DNA of 35,763 nt from Actinomycetes bacterium (GCA_021809105.1 JAKBAM010000018.1:1-35763), one strand, 5' to 3'; counted from the stretch's first letter, positions 1-7,858 are shown. Translations and numbers: made by a program. The notes: generated by a model not told the origin, from the sequence alone.

Positions 1-2
1 AG

Positions 3-611
3 TCAGCGGGATCGGTCCTCCATTTCCCAGGCGTGGTCCAAGATGTGCCAGGTCACCCGTCGGATGGCGTAGCGAACCGGCCAGGCGCTGTCAGGCTGGG
101 CGTTCCTCAGCCCTGCCAAAACCATCGCCCGTTGCTGCTCCCATGGCGTCCGGGGTGGGACCCGGCAGCCCACCTTCGGAGCGTAAGCCCGCTCGGCCTC
201 CTGAACGTGCCGCAGAATGGCGTCCCGATCGCGGCCGCCGCCGCGCGGGCCCTTACGCAGGTCGGCTGGCGCGACGAGGGCAGCAGCGTCGAGGTACCCC
301 CACGACGCCTCGAGCAGCCCTAATTGACGTCCGAGCTCCTCGACAGTGAGCGGCTCGTCGTCCCACGGCCCGACCGCGCCGGGTGCTCCGAAGTCGGCCA
401 TGCCGCCGCGGGTACCCACCCGCCCGACCACGTCGCCCGACCCATCTGGCACGTCTATCGAGACCGCCCTTGCATAGCGCTCGGCGTACTCGAACAGGTT
501 GTCGATGGCGGCGTCCTCGCCCTTGCCTCTCCGCGCCCAGCCGGGCCAGTCCACGGCGCTGGCGAAGACCCACCGCTCACCGATCTCGAGGCAAATCCGA
601 AGGGACTCCAT
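3..611 (-). CDS. DinB-like hypothetical protein
   Basis: 202-residue protein starting at an ATG (609-611, reverse strand) and stopping just inside the left edge of the window. The C-terminus (RRVTWHILDHAWEMEDRS) has the His-x3-His spacing typical of the last helix of DinB/YfiT-like four-helix-bundle proteins, whose three His residues can bind a metal. The N-terminal part (about residues 10-50, with a WPGWARRGKGEDAAI stretch) resembles the small domain fused to DinB-like domains in actinobacterial proteins. No catalytic function can be assigned. It is divergent from the microprotein at 758 across 146 bases, in which I see no further gene. The DinB-like assignment rests on the C-terminal motif only. 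Confidence 0.7.
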   Translation of the reverse strand: MESLRICLEIGERWVFASAVDWPGWARRGKGEDAAIDNLFEYAERYARAVSIDVPDGSGDVVGRVGTRGGMADFGAPGAVGPWDDEPLTVEELGRQLGLLEASWGYLDAAALVAPADLRKGPRGGGRDRDAILRHVQEAERAYAPKVGCRVPPRTPWEQQRAMVLAGLRNAQPDSAWPVRYAIRRVTWHILDHAWEMEDRSR

Positions 612-757
612 CTAGCGACCACCGTACGAGCCCTGCGCGACGACGGCGGGTGTCAAGGACTTGTGGTCGCAGCACCGTTGCGCCTGGGATCGCTGATCGA
701 CCAGAGTGGGCGTCAGCCTGCAAGTGCGCTGACACCTATAGCGAGGTCTGGACCGAC

Positions 758-871
758 ATGGTTGAGCCCGATCAAGAGCGCGGCGACCAAGGAGACGACG
801 ACGACTCCCGGTCCGTCGACGAGGAGAGCAAAGAGTCATTCCCGGCCAGCGACCCTCCGTCGAACTACTGA
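758..871 (+). CDS. SFPASDPPS-motif microprotein
   Basis: 37-residue, very acidic protein (MVEPDQERGDQGDDDD...) ending in KESFPASDPPSNY. The SFPASDPPS motif recurs at the C-terminus of short uncharacterised proteins in many bacteria, which is the main reason to accept so small a gene. The start is the ATG at 758, with a GAGGT-like element a few bases upstream. An upstream extension in the same frame has no recognisable similarity. It lies 13 bases before the RidA-family gene, so co-transcription is likely. No signal peptide, helix of hydrophobic residues or cysteine is present. Function unknown. Confidence 0.6.
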   Translation: MVEPDQERGDQGDDDDSRSVDEESKESFPASDPPSNY

Positions 872-884
872 CAGTCGCTACCGG

Positions 885-1298
885 ATGACCACGCAGCGGG
901 TTGCCTCCGGCAGCCACTGGGAGCCACTGGTCGGCTACTCCCGTGCGGTACGAGTGGATCGGTGGGTAGCAGTCTCGGGGACCACCGCCGCGTGCCCCGA
1001 CGGTGGCGCCGTCGGGGGCGAGGACCCGGCCGAGCAGACCCGAGAAGCCATTCGCCGCATCGCAGCTGCGCTCGAAGCGGTCGGCTCGCGCCTGGACCAC
1101 GTCGTGCGAACGCGGATGTTCGTCACCGACATCACGCAGTGGGAGGCCATAGGCCGAGCTCACGGCGAGGCCTTCGCCGGCATAATGCCCGCCTCCACCA
1201 TGGTCGAGGTCAGAGCTCTGATCGACCCGAACCTCCTCGTGGAGATCGAGGCCGACGCCCTCATCCCTCGATCGGGGCAACCAGAGCCCGGTCGGTAG
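885..1298 (+). CDS. RidA/YjgF-family protein
   Basis: 137 residues, the usual RidA-family length plus a few. Members with the conserved active-site Arg hydrolyse reactive enamine/imine intermediates made by PLP enzymes to keto acids and ammonia. Many relatives instead act in specific catabolic pathways. Visible features are the YSRAVRVDRWVAVSGTT strand, the helix with AIRRIAAALEAVGSRLDHVVRTRMFVTDI, and the C-terminal strand PNLLVEIEADALI. The ATG at 885 is chosen because family similarity begins right after it. The region upstream in the same frame is not similar to anything I recognise. Its 3' end overlaps the convergent MFS gene by 38 bases. Confidence 0.88.
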   Translation: MTTQRVASGSHWEPLVGYSRAVRVDRWVAVSGTTAACPDGGAVGGEDPAEQTREAIRRIAAALEAVGSRLDHVVRTRMFVTDITQWEAIGRAHGEAFAGIMPASTMVEVRALIDPNLLVEIEADALIPRSGQPEPGR

Positions 1299-2844
1299 GG
1301 ATGAAGCGAGCGACAGCGGCGATCGCGACCACCATGACAGCCAGCTCGACGAGGGCTCCGAGCCGGACGCCGCTCACAAACGCCCGGTCGGCTGCGGCGG
1401 AAACCCGGGTGGCCACAGTAGGAGGCAAGTGCTTGGCGGCACTGGCCGCCCCACCGATCTGACTGGCGATCGAGGTGCGGGAACCGGCCGGCAAACCCCC
1501 CAGCGGGCCCCTGAGAGCCCTGCCGATCGAGCTGCGGTAGCGACTCGTGGCCAGATTGCCGATGATCGCCACACCGAAGGATCCGGCGAGCAGCTGAACG
1601 GTGCTGCGCAACCCGGATCCGATGCCCACCTTGTCCGGCGGGAGGCTGCCTATGACGGCGTTGGAGGCGGGAGCGATTATCAGGCCCAACCCGAACCCGA
1701 CCAGGGAGAAGGCCGTATCGATGGGAATCGGACTGAGCGTGACGTCAAGCGTGCTGTAGATGCCCAGGGCGGCCGCTAGCAGCAGCATGCCCCCGACGAT
1801 GACCGCTCGGAGACCGAACCGAGCCGCCAGGCGAGGGGCAGAGTTGGAACCGATGAGCGTCCCGACCGCCATCGGCAAGAACCGAAGGCCGACCGCGAAC
1901 ACGCTCGCTTGCTGCACGAACTGGATGTACTGGCTGAGCAAGAAGCTGATGCCGAACATGACGAAGAAGGCAGCTGTTACTGCGCCGAGACCTGTCGAGA
2001 ACGTGGGATTCCTGAACAATGCAAAATCCACGAGTGGATGCTGGCGCCGCCCGTCCCAGACCACGAACGCCAAGAGCATCGCCACCCCGACTGCCAGCGA
2101 CCCGATGACGATGCCCGTGAGCCAGCCCCGGTCCGGCGCCACGATCAGCGCGTAGGTGATGGCCGCCAGCCCGATGGCGGACAGGCCGACACCGACGGGG
2201 TCGATCGCCGGCCGCACCTCAGCGCGGCTCTCCGACACGAACACCACCCCGCCCACGAGAGCCAGTGCGGCGATGGGGAGGTTGATGATGAACACCGAAC
2301 CCCACCAGAAATGCTGGAGGAGCCAGCCCCCGAGCAGGGGGCCGGCGGCGCCTCCGACGCCGCTGATCCCCGCCCAGATCCCGATGGCGCGCGCCCGCTC
2401 CGGCTGCGGGAAGGTGGCAGCGATGATCGACAACGTCGCGGGCAGGAGGAGCGCCGCGCCCACCCCCGTCACCGCTCGCGCCGCTATGAGGGCACCTGCG
2501 CTGTGCACCAGCGCGCACCCTGCCGATCCCGCGCCGAACACGGCAACGCCGGCGAGAAAGGTGCGCCGGCGTCCGAAGCGGTCGCCCAGTGCCCCGCAGC
2601 CGAGCAGGAGCACCGCCTCGACCAGTACGTAGCTGTCCGCTATCCACTGGACTCCGCTCGCAGAGGGATGCAGGTCGACCACGAGCGTCGGCAGGGCGAC
2701 GTTGAGCACGGTCCCGTCCAGGCTTATGAGCAATACGGTGAAGCACATGACGGTCAGCGCGATCCACCGACGCGCATCCGGCGCGACAGCCTGCGACGTA
2801 TGCGCCACCTGTGTGGGGCTGCCGGGGGTCCGGGACGCAGGCAC
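1261..2844 (-). CDS. MFS transporter, DHA2 (EmrB/QacA) type
   Basis: 527 residues with about 14 hydrophobic segments, as expected for the 14-TM drug:H+ antiporter-2 family of the cytoplasmic membrane. The first helix carries LISLDGTVLNVALPTL (about residues 40-56), the D1-type motif of the family. The loop GALGDRFGRRR is motif A, and the helix with GISGVGGAAGPLLGG matches motif C of antiporters. The likely role is proton-driven export of a toxic or secreted small molecule; the substrate is not predictable. The GTG start at 2842-2844 has GGAAGG seven bases upstream on the reverse strand. It is divergent from phzF and convergent with RidA, with a 38-base 3' overlap. Confidence 0.9.
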   Translation of the reverse strand: MPASRTPGSPTQVAHTSQAVAPDARRWIALTVMCFTVLLISLDGTVLNVALPTLVVDLHPSASGVQWIADSYVLVEAVLLLGCGALGDRFGRRRTFLAGVAVFGAGSAGCALVHSAGALIAARAVTGVGAALLLPATLSIIAATFPQPERARAIGIWAGISGVGGAAGPLLGGWLLQHFWWGSVFIINLPIAALALVGGVVFVSESRAEVRPAIDPVGVGLSAIGLAAITYALIVAPDRGWLTGIVIGSLAVGVAMLLAFVVWDGRRQHPLVDFALFRNPTFSTGLGAVTAAFFVMFGISFLLSQYIQFVQQASVFAVGLRFLPMAVGTLIGSNSAPRLAARFGLRAVIVGGMLLLAAALGIYSTLDVTLSPIPIDTAFSLVGFGLGLIIAPASNAVIGSLPPDKVGIGSGLRSTVQLLAGSFGVAIIGNLATSRYRSSIGRALRGPLGGLPAGSRTSIASQIGGAASAAKHLPPTVATRVSAAADRAFVSGVRLGALVELAVMVVAIAAVARFIPTDRALVAPIEG

Positions 2845-2974
2845 GATGAAACCTTCCGCTTTCCGACGGGAGGCCTCAAGCTACCGGACCATCAGATAGA
2901 CGAGAGAGCCTGTGATCCTTCCTCGATTACAGTCGACGGTGGTGTCGCGACATCAGCCGGGAGGCCATCTGGAG

Positions 2975-3760
2975 GTGCCTTTCTGGCAGGTCGATGCGTT
3001 CACCGCCGAGCCGTGGCGGGGCAACCCGGCCGGCGTGTGCGTGCTCGACGAGCCGGCTCCCGAGACGTGGATGAGGGCCGTTGCGGCCGAGGTAAACGTT
3101 GCCGAGACGGCATTCCTCTGCCCCCTGCCCGGCTCCGGCGAGTGGGGACTGCGGTGGTTCACGCCAGCCGTCGAAGTAGACCTCTGTGGGCACGCCACCT
3201 TGTCGAGCGCCCACGTACTCTGGAACAGCGAGCGGGAGGACGGGCCCATCGTGTTCACCACACGGAGCGGCAGCCTGACCGCCGAACCGGCAGGAGGACG
3301 GATCTGCCTCGATTTCCCTGCGATGCCCGCAGTCGAGGCCGATCTGCCCGGTCGCCTGGCTACCGCTCTCGGCGTCCCCTCGGTGTGGTCGGGGCGCACC
3401 TCGACCAACTGGCTGGTCGAGGTGAGCGATGCCGGAACCGTCCGCTCACTCGGGCCTGACATGGACGCGCTCCTGACGATGAACGCACAGGGCTTGATCG
3501 TCACCGCGCCGGGAAAGGATGGCAGTGACTTCGTCTCCCGGTACTTCGCCCCAGCGGTCGGCGTTCCGGAAGATCCGGTGACCGGGTCAGCCCACTGCAC
3601 CCTCGGTCCGTTCTGGGCCGCCCGCCTCGGGCGCGAGGAGCTGCGAGGCCACCAGCTGTCGGCTCGTGGCGGTTGGGTCGAGGTGCGGGTGGCGGGGGAC
3701 CGGGTCCTGCTCACCGGCAGCGCTGTCACGGTTATCAGAGGTACGGTGCGAGGCTGGTGA
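2975..3760 (+). CDS. PhzF family epimerase/isomerase-like protein
   Basis: 261 residues from the GTG at 2975, which has GGGAGG about ten bases upstream. An earlier in-frame GTG at 2912 would add 21 residues without family similarity. PhzF proteins have two diaminopimelate-epimerase-like halves, and the best-known member isomerises trans-2,3-dihydro-3-hydroxyanthranilate in phenazine synthesis. Visible motifs are VDAFTAEPWRGNPAGVCVL near the N-terminus, EVNVAETAF containing the acid at residue 44 that matches the catalytic Glu-45, RWFTPAVEVDLCGHATLSSAHVL, and EDPVTGSAHCTLGPFW in the C-terminal half. No phenazine genes are nearby, so the substrate is unknown. It is divergent from the MFS exporter. 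Confidence 0.88.
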   Translation: MPFWQVDAFTAEPWRGNPAGVCVLDEPAPETWMRAVAAEVNVAETAFLCPLPGSGEWGLRWFTPAVEVDLCGHATLSSAHVLWNSEREDGPIVFTTRSGSLTAEPAGGRICLDFPAMPAVEADLPGRLATALGVPSVWSGRTSTNWLVEVSDAGTVRSLGPDMDALLTMNAQGLIVTAPGKDGSDFVSRYFAPAVGVPEDPVTGSAHCTLGPFWAARLGREELRGHQLSARGGWVEVRVAGDRVLLTGSAVTVIRGTVRGW

Positions 3761-3771
3761 ACCTTCTGGGT

Positions 3772-3790
3772 GCCCGATCGGTGGTCGGGC
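3772..3790. terminator. Candidate bidirectional hairpin
   Basis: An inverted repeat GCCCGA / TCGGGC with a 7-base loop lies between the convergent phzF (ends 3760) and HxlR-type (ends 3806) genes. It has no T-tract on either strand, so intrinsic termination is an inference from position only. Confidence 0.35.
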
Positions 3791-3805
3791 CCTGAGCCGC
3801 CTTGC

Positions 3806-4228
3806 CTAGACGAACACCGGCCCTTCCGGCCGCTCACCGGCGATCGAGTCGCAGGTCGGGCAGTACCATCTGGCCTCCATGAGGGTGCCGCACAGCGGGT
3901 GGCGCGCCACGGCGCCGCCGCCACCCTCGGAGCCCCACTCGGAGAGCAGTCGGAGAGCCCCGGCCAACCTGCGGCCCCGTGCCGTGAGGTCGTAGGAGTA
4001 CCGGGTCGGTCGGCGGGAATAGGGCTCAGCCACCACGACCCGCTCTGCCTCCAGGCGGCGAAGCCGCTGGGCGAGCATGTTGGTGGCGATGCCGGTGACG
4101 GCCTGCTGCAACTCCTTGTAGGGCAGCGGCGCATCCAGGAGGGCATCGACGATCAGTAACGACCAACGATCGCCGACGCGACCGAGCGCCGCAGCAAGGG
4201 GCGAGAGCGACAGGCCGTCGGAGGGCAC
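3806..4228 (-). CDS. HxlR-family winged-helix regulator with C-terminal Cys cluster
   Basis: 140 residues from a GTG at 4226-4228. The N-terminal two thirds is an HxlR/MarR-like winged helix: ALGRVGDRWSLLIVDALLDAPLPYKELQQ, then ITNML-type recognition helix IATNMLAQRLRRLEAERVV, then the wing PTRYSYDLTARGRRLAGAL. The C-terminal 35 residues contain HPLCGTLMEARWYCPTC, that is C-x9-C-x2-C, which could bind zinc or sense redox or thiol stress. HxlR regulators commonly control neighbouring detoxification genes. The closest candidates are phzF and the MFS exporter, but neither is divergent from it. Three cytosine-derived Gs before the start and a GACAAT hexamer five bases upstream hint at a leaderless start. 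Confidence 0.88.
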   Translation of the reverse strand: MPSDGLSLSPLAAALGRVGDRWSLLIVDALLDAPLPYKELQQAVTGIATNMLAQRLRRLEAERVVVAEPYSRRPTRYSYDLTARGRRLAGALRLLSEWGSEGGGGAVARHPLCGTLMEARWYCPTCDSIAGERPEGPVFV

Positions 4229-4446
4229 CCCCCATTGTCCCCTACGCGCGCGCCGGCTGCCGGCGGGCGGGCTGACGGCGTCGCGGGCTCTGGGCCGTCG
4301 GCCACGCGCGGTGGCCGCTGGCGCGCGAGACGCGGAGCCGTTCCCTCACTCCCGACGAGCTGCACTACCGTCGTGCGCCAAGCGGTAACCGCCGCTCACC
4401 TGCGACGGATCCCGACGCTTCCCCCCACTTCAGAAGGGCAGCCATC

Positions 4447-4731
4447 ATGGTCGACGACGAGACAGTCATCGCTGAGCGCCGCATCGATCTCGGCGCCGAC
4501 CCCCTCCAGGTCCGCATCAGCAATCACGCCTCTGAAGGCTTCTGGCGGGTACAGGTACACGACCCGGCATCGGCACGCGAGGTGTCCACCACCACCGTTG
4601 ACAGGGAGGACTCCTTCCTCTGGCCACTCATCCGCGACGCCGTCGCCGGCGACGCCCCGTCGTGGCAGCACCTGGCCCACTGGGGCCACACGGCCATCAG
4701 CGGTCGTGGGGCCAGCTTGCGCAGCGCATGA
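4447..4731 (+). CDS. Hypothetical protein, 94 aa
   Basis: 94 residues, MVDDETVIAERRIDLGADPL..., soluble, with no cysteine and no membrane segment. I do not recognise the family. The start ATG at 4447 has GAAGGG about eight to ten bases upstream. The codon-position GC pattern looks coding (GC-rich third positions). A strong inverted repeat follows about 30 bases after the stop, suggesting it is a monocistronic unit. The 218 bases between it and the HxlR gene contain no other open frame I can support. Confidence 0.6.
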   Translation: MVDDETVIAERRIDLGADPLQVRISNHASEGFWRVQVHDPASAREVSTTTVDREDSFLWPLIRDAVAGDAPSWQHLAHWGHTAISGRGASLRSA

Positions 4732-4762
4732 TCGATGCACCCGGGAGCGTCCGAGCGATGTT

Positions 4763-4800
4763 CCGGAGGAGCCGACAGGGGGGTGAGCCAGCTCCTCCGG
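4763..4800 (+). terminator. 10-bp perfect inverted repeat
   Basis: CCGGAGGAGC at 4763-4772 pairs exactly with GCTCCTCCGG at 4791-4800 around an 18-base loop, and two flanking G-U pairs could extend it. It begins 32 bases after the stop of the 94-residue gene. There is no U-tract, so it may be a non-canonical terminator or an RNA stabilising hairpin. Confidence 0.45.
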
Positions 4801-4902
4801 GGAGACGGCACTGACCCGGGGGGAGGTCGACCGTCGTTGGTGAGTTGAGTATCGGCAACATCCGAGACGACTTGAGCGTCGCGCCCCGGAGGCACTGGCG
4901 TG

Positions 4903-4930
4903 CAAGTGAGGGCGGACAAGTGAGGGCGGA
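4903..4930. repeat. 14-bp perfect tandem duplication
   Basis: CAAGTGAGGGCGGA occurs twice without a gap (4903-4916 and 4917-4930), 26 bases before the GTG of the 45-residue gene. It covers the place where a -35 element or an operator would be. The second copy can also pair (GAGGGC, 4922-4927) with GCCCTC at 4934-4939. Confidence 0.85.
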
Positions 4931-4943
4931 TCGGCCCTCCGGT

Positions 4944-4949
4944 TAGCAT
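4944..4949 (+). promoter_or_regulatory. Candidate -10 of a leaderless promoter
   Basis: TAGCAT fits the actinobacterial TANNNT -10 pattern and ends seven bases before the GTG at 4957, so transcription would start at or next to the start codon. No clear -35 is seen; the tandem duplication at 4903-4930 occupies that region. Confidence 0.4.
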
Positions 4950-4956
4950 CGCCGCC

Positions 4957-5094
4957 GTGAAGGCATTCCGCCGAGCCGTCGTCTCGCTGATCGTCGCAGC
5001 TGGCGCAATGGTGGTCGTGCGTCTCAGGGGTAGCGGGGGCACGCCGCCGCGACGCGGCGGTTGGCGAGAACTGCCTCCCGACGAGCTGGGCTGA
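4957..5094 (+). CDS. Small single-helix membrane protein, 45 aa
   Basis: 45 residues: a basic N-terminus (MKAFRRAVV), one hydrophobic helix (about residues 8-22, VVSLIVAAGAMVVVRL), then a glycine-rich linker and GGWRELPPDELG. The GTG start follows a TAGCAT -10 by seven bases. It ends ten bases before the dehydrogenase-like gene at 5105 and is probably co-transcribed with it. Short proteins with one N-terminal helix and a terminal GGWREL-like tail are familiar to me from actinobacterial genomes, but without function. Accepted on layout, codon bias and amino acid pattern. Confidence 0.55.
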   Translation: MKAFRRAVVSLIVAAGAMVVVRLRGSGGTPPRRGGWRELPPDELG

Positions 5095-5104
5095 GACCCA
5101 CCTG

Positions 5105-6169
5105 ATGCGCATCGCCGTGGTCGGCGCGGGGGCAGTCGGCACCCGGATCGCTCGCCACCTCCTCGCGCCCGGCCCCCCGAGCCATGTGGGCGACTGGGCG
5201 GCCGAGCCGGTGGAGGTGACCCTGGTCCACCGTTCACAACCTCGCTTGACCTTCGCCTGCCGGGACCTCGGCGTGCCGGTGAGGAGTGTGTGCGGAGGCC
5301 CTTCCGACCTTCCCGACGACGTGGACGTCGTCGTGTTGACCATCCCCAGCGGCGTCAGGGCCGGGGCGGAGGCCGCTCTCGAACGGGGGGCACACGTAGT
5401 GTCCACCTGTGACGACCCGGCCGAGGTGCATGGGCTCTTGGCCCTCGACGCCGAGGGCCGCGAGCGCCGACGTAGCGTCGCGGTCGGGGTGGCCTTCGCC
5501 CCGGGCGTGTCATGCGTGCTGGCCCGATGGGCCGGGCAACGACTGCATCGGGTCACGGAGGTCCACGTCGCCAGCATGGGCACGGGCGGGCCGGCGTGCG
5601 CTCGGCGCCACCATCGGTCCCTGTCCTCACCGGCGCTCGATTACCACGACGGCGCCTGGATCCGCCGTCCGGGGGGATCGGGCCGCGAGCTGGTGTGGTT
5701 CCCCGAACCTGTAGGGGGGAGCGACTGCTACCGGGCCGGGATGTGCGACCCGATCCTCCTCGAACCGGCATTTCCTGGCGTCCGAAAGGTGACCGCCCGG
5801 CTGGAGGCCACTCGCCGGGATCGCCTGACCGCCTGGCTGCCGATGCTGCGCCCACCGCATCCGGAGGGGCTGCGCGGAGCGGTACGCGTCGAGGTCCGGG
5901 GTTTCGTCGGCGGAGCGGCGGACACAATGGCGGTCGGAGCGTCAGCACCTCCTGCGCTGGCTGCAGGAGCGGCGGCTGCCACAACCGCCGTGTGGGCCGG
6001 CTCTGGGCTCCTTGCCCGATCCGGGGCCGGCGGATTGGCGGAGATGATCGACCGACCGGCCGACTGGCTGAGGGATCTGGGGCACCGAGGAATCCACACG
6101 TCGATCTTCCAGGGCGCCGACACGCTGGACTCGACGCCCTCTTGCGCCGACGACGGTCGAGCCCGCTGA
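5105..6169 (+). CDS. NAD(P)-binding dehydrogenase-like protein (Gfo/Idh or saccharopine DH-like)
   Basis: 354 residues starting MRIAVVGAGAVGTRIARHLL, a Rossmann fold with GxGxxG at residues 7-12. The segment VDVVVLTIPSGVRAGAEAALERGAHVVSTCDD is the second half of a dinucleotide-binding domain as in Gfo/Idh/MocA and saccharopine-dehydrogenase-like proteins. The middle (VAFAPGVSCVLARWAGQRL) would belong to the catalytic/dimerisation domain. The substrate and even the redox activity are not predictable. The alanine-rich helix near residues 275-305 (ASAPPALAAGAAAATTAVWAG) is mildly hydrophobic. It follows the 45-residue membrane protein by ten bases and converges with the gene ending at 6174, leaving only four bases between stops. 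Confidence 0.7.
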   Translation: MRIAVVGAGAVGTRIARHLLAPGPPSHVGDWAAEPVEVTLVHRSQPRLTFACRDLGVPVRSVCGGPSDLPDDVDVVVLTIPSGVRAGAEAALERGAHVVSTCDDPAEVHGLLALDAEGRERRRSVAVGVAFAPGVSCVLARWAGQRLHRVTEVHVASMGTGGPACARRHHRSLSSPALDYHDGAWIRRPGGSGRELVWFPEPVGGSDCYRAGMCDPILLEPAFPGVRKVTARLEATRRDRLTAWLPMLRPPHPEGLRGAVRVEVRGFVGGAADTMAVGASAPPALAAGAAAATTAVWAGSGLLARSGAGGLAEMIDRPADWLRDLGHRGIHTSIFQGADTLDSTPSCADDGRAR

Positions 6170-6173
6170 CGAG

Positions 6174-6452
6174 TTAGGGCTTACGGCCCTTTGCCCAACG
6201 CAACTTCCAGTCCAGCGGATCTACCCGAGCGGCGGTCGCCAGCGCGCGGTTGACCAATGCGAGCGCAGCCGTGGCCCGGTAGTCGTCGGAATGATCGTGC
6301 AGCCGTTTCGCAAGGCGGCTCCGCACGTCACCGAACGCCGCCCGGTTACCGGGCACCAGCACCGACAAGCGCCGCAGCGCCGCATCATGGTCGATGTCGG
6401 AGAGCTCCTGCACCGTGGAGTAAAGATCGTCGGTCGTCATCGTGCCGGCCAT
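6174..6452 (-). CDS. Hypothetical protein, 92 aa
   Basis: 92 residues from the ATG at 6450-6452 (MAGTMTTDDLYSTVQELS), which has a GAAGGGTGG purine-rich element just upstream. A longer in-frame form starting at 6548 adds 32 residues of arginine/proline-rich sequence that looks non-coding. The protein is alpha-helical and soluble in appearance, with RLHDHSDDYRATAALALVNRALA toward the C-terminus. I do not recognise the family. It is convergent with the dehydrogenase-like gene and lies downstream of, and on the same strand as, the HemD/winged-helix fusion. Confidence 0.6.
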   Translation of the reverse strand: MAGTMTTDDLYSTVQELSDIDHDAALRRLSVLVPGNRAAFGDVRSRLAKRLHDHSDDYRATAALALVNRALATAARVDPLDWKLRWAKGRKP

Positions 6453-6561
6453 CGGCCACCCTTCGTCGTGCGCCCGACCAGCCGGCCGGGGCTCAATGCT
6501 CCAAGGCGGAGATCGTAGGACATCCACGTCGACGCGACGCTCTCGCACTGGTAACGGCTCG

Positions 6562-7692
6562 TCAGGTGAACGCCGCCACCGGCTCGGCGACGAACCGGTA
6601 ACCCCGGCGTACGACGGTGGTCACTGCTTTGCCGGCGGGCCCCAACTTCGAGCGCAGCCGCCCGATCACCGCCTCCAAGGCGTGCTGGTCGGCGTTGGGA
6701 TCGTGCCACACCTCCCGGAGGAGCAGCGAGCGCGGCACCGCCACACCCGGACGCTCAGCCAGCAGGCAGAGCACGTCGCGCTCTCGGCTCGTCAGCTCGA
6801 CGGGCTCACCGTTGACGATGACCACCGATCCCTGGAGGACCAACTCTATGTCGCCGGCCCGGAAGCGTCGGCGGCGTAAGGCCAGGCTCTCGCCGACGAT
6901 CCGCACCAGTGAGCCAAGACGCCAGTGGTCTGGGACGACCGAGCTCTCGATGCCCTCCTCGCGGGCTACCGCAGCACACACCGGTCCCACGCAGGCCACC
7001 AGGATCCCGCCGTTGACCGCCCGACGTAGCTCGTCGGCCCGGCCGTCGGCGTCGGCCAGCTCGAAGAGGTTGCGCACAGCAGGCCCGGACGTGAACGTGA
7101 TGGCATCAACATGGCCGCCGCAGCAGAGATCGATGAGCCGGATGGCGGCGCCGCCCTCCTCGGGGAGGGTCCAGCGGTACACGGGCAGCTCGACGACCTC
7201 GGCCCCGCTGGCGACCAGCTGATCAGTGAGCGAGTGGCGGTGGTCGCCATGGAGCTGGAAGGCGATCCGCGTCCCATCGACGCCCTCGGCGATCAGCCGC
7301 TCTGCGACGTCGCTCAGCTGCTCGGTCGGGGACCGCCACCACACCCGAAGCCCGGCTGTGAGTATCGCCCCGGCCGCCTTCGGGCCACGGCAGGCGATGC
7401 GCGTCTCGGACAGGGCATCGCGCAGCTTGGCATCGAGGCCCCAGGTCGACACCAGGCCCAGCCAGCTGCGGACGCCTAGGCCCGTATTGGCCACGAGGAC
7501 ATCAGGAGGACTGTCGATGAGGGACTCGGTGGCGGCCCGCAGCCGATCGCCCTCCGACACCGGCAGCGTCCGGATCGCCGGCCCCTGGACCACCGCTACC
7601 CCGAGGCGACGCAACATCAGGGCTTGCTCGTCCCCGCGACGGTCGGCGGTGACACCGACGGTGAAACCGCGAAGGTCGTCAGTGAAAGCCAC
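6562..7692 (-). CDS. HemD-like domain fused to OmpR-type winged helix
   Basis: 376 residues from the GTG at 7690-7692; in-frame starts at 7752 or 7758 would add about 20 residues that do not look like the family. Residues about 8-270 form a uroporphyrinogen-III synthase-like two-lobed domain (GFTVGVTADRRGDEQALMLRRLG, ITFTSGPAVRNLFELAD, VACVGPVCAAVAREEGI). Residues about 285-370 are a transcriptional-regulator C-terminal winged helix (ELTSRERDVLCLLAERPGVAV, LEAVIGRLRSKLG, TVVRRGYRF). This fusion is known in mycobacteria and relatives, where it is treated as a regulator rather than the housekeeping heme enzyme. No haem or sirohaem synthesis gene is next to it. A TTGTCT hexamer six bases before the GTG could be a weak -10. 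Confidence 0.85.
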   Translation of the reverse strand: MAFTDDLRGFTVGVTADRRGDEQALMLRRLGVAVVQGPAIRTLPVSEGDRLRAATESLIDSPPDVLVANTGLGVRSWLGLVSTWGLDAKLRDALSETRIACRGPKAAGAILTAGLRVWWRSPTEQLSDVAERLIAEGVDGTRIAFQLHGDHRHSLTDQLVASGAEVVELPVYRWTLPEEGGAAIRLIDLCCGGHVDAITFTSGPAVRNLFELADADGRADELRRAVNGGILVACVGPVCAAVAREEGIESSVVPDHWRLGSLVRIVGESLALRRRRFRAGDIELVLQGSVVIVNGEPVELTSRERDVLCLLAERPGVAVPRSLLLREVWHDPNADQHALEAVIGRLRSKLGPAGKAVTTVVRRGYRFVAEPVAAFT

Positions 7693-7858
7693 AATGCGAG
7701 ACAACCACGAACGCGCAGGGACGGCTAGTCCTCGGGCGGGAGGTAACAGCATCTTCACGCGAGTGCTGGCCGGCGGCGGCGAGCGCTAGCGCGGACGACG
7801 CGGACGGCGCGGCGCGGCGCGGAATGCCACGAGCCGAGTGCGGGGTTGTAGAGACTCG

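Noticed and set aside
910..931. Short repeat AGCCACTGG at the start of RidA
   Set aside because: Ten-base repeat inside a coding region encoding SHWEP; short enough to arise by chance.
1909..3459. 516-codon + strand frame opposite the MFS gene running into phzF
   Set aside because: It crosses two convincing genes in the wrong frame and has Arg/Glu/His-rich, domain-free sequence.
7790..7825. CGCGG-rich run upstream of the glutaredoxin gene
   Set aside because: Simple GC-rich low complexity without defined repeat units or a supported signal.
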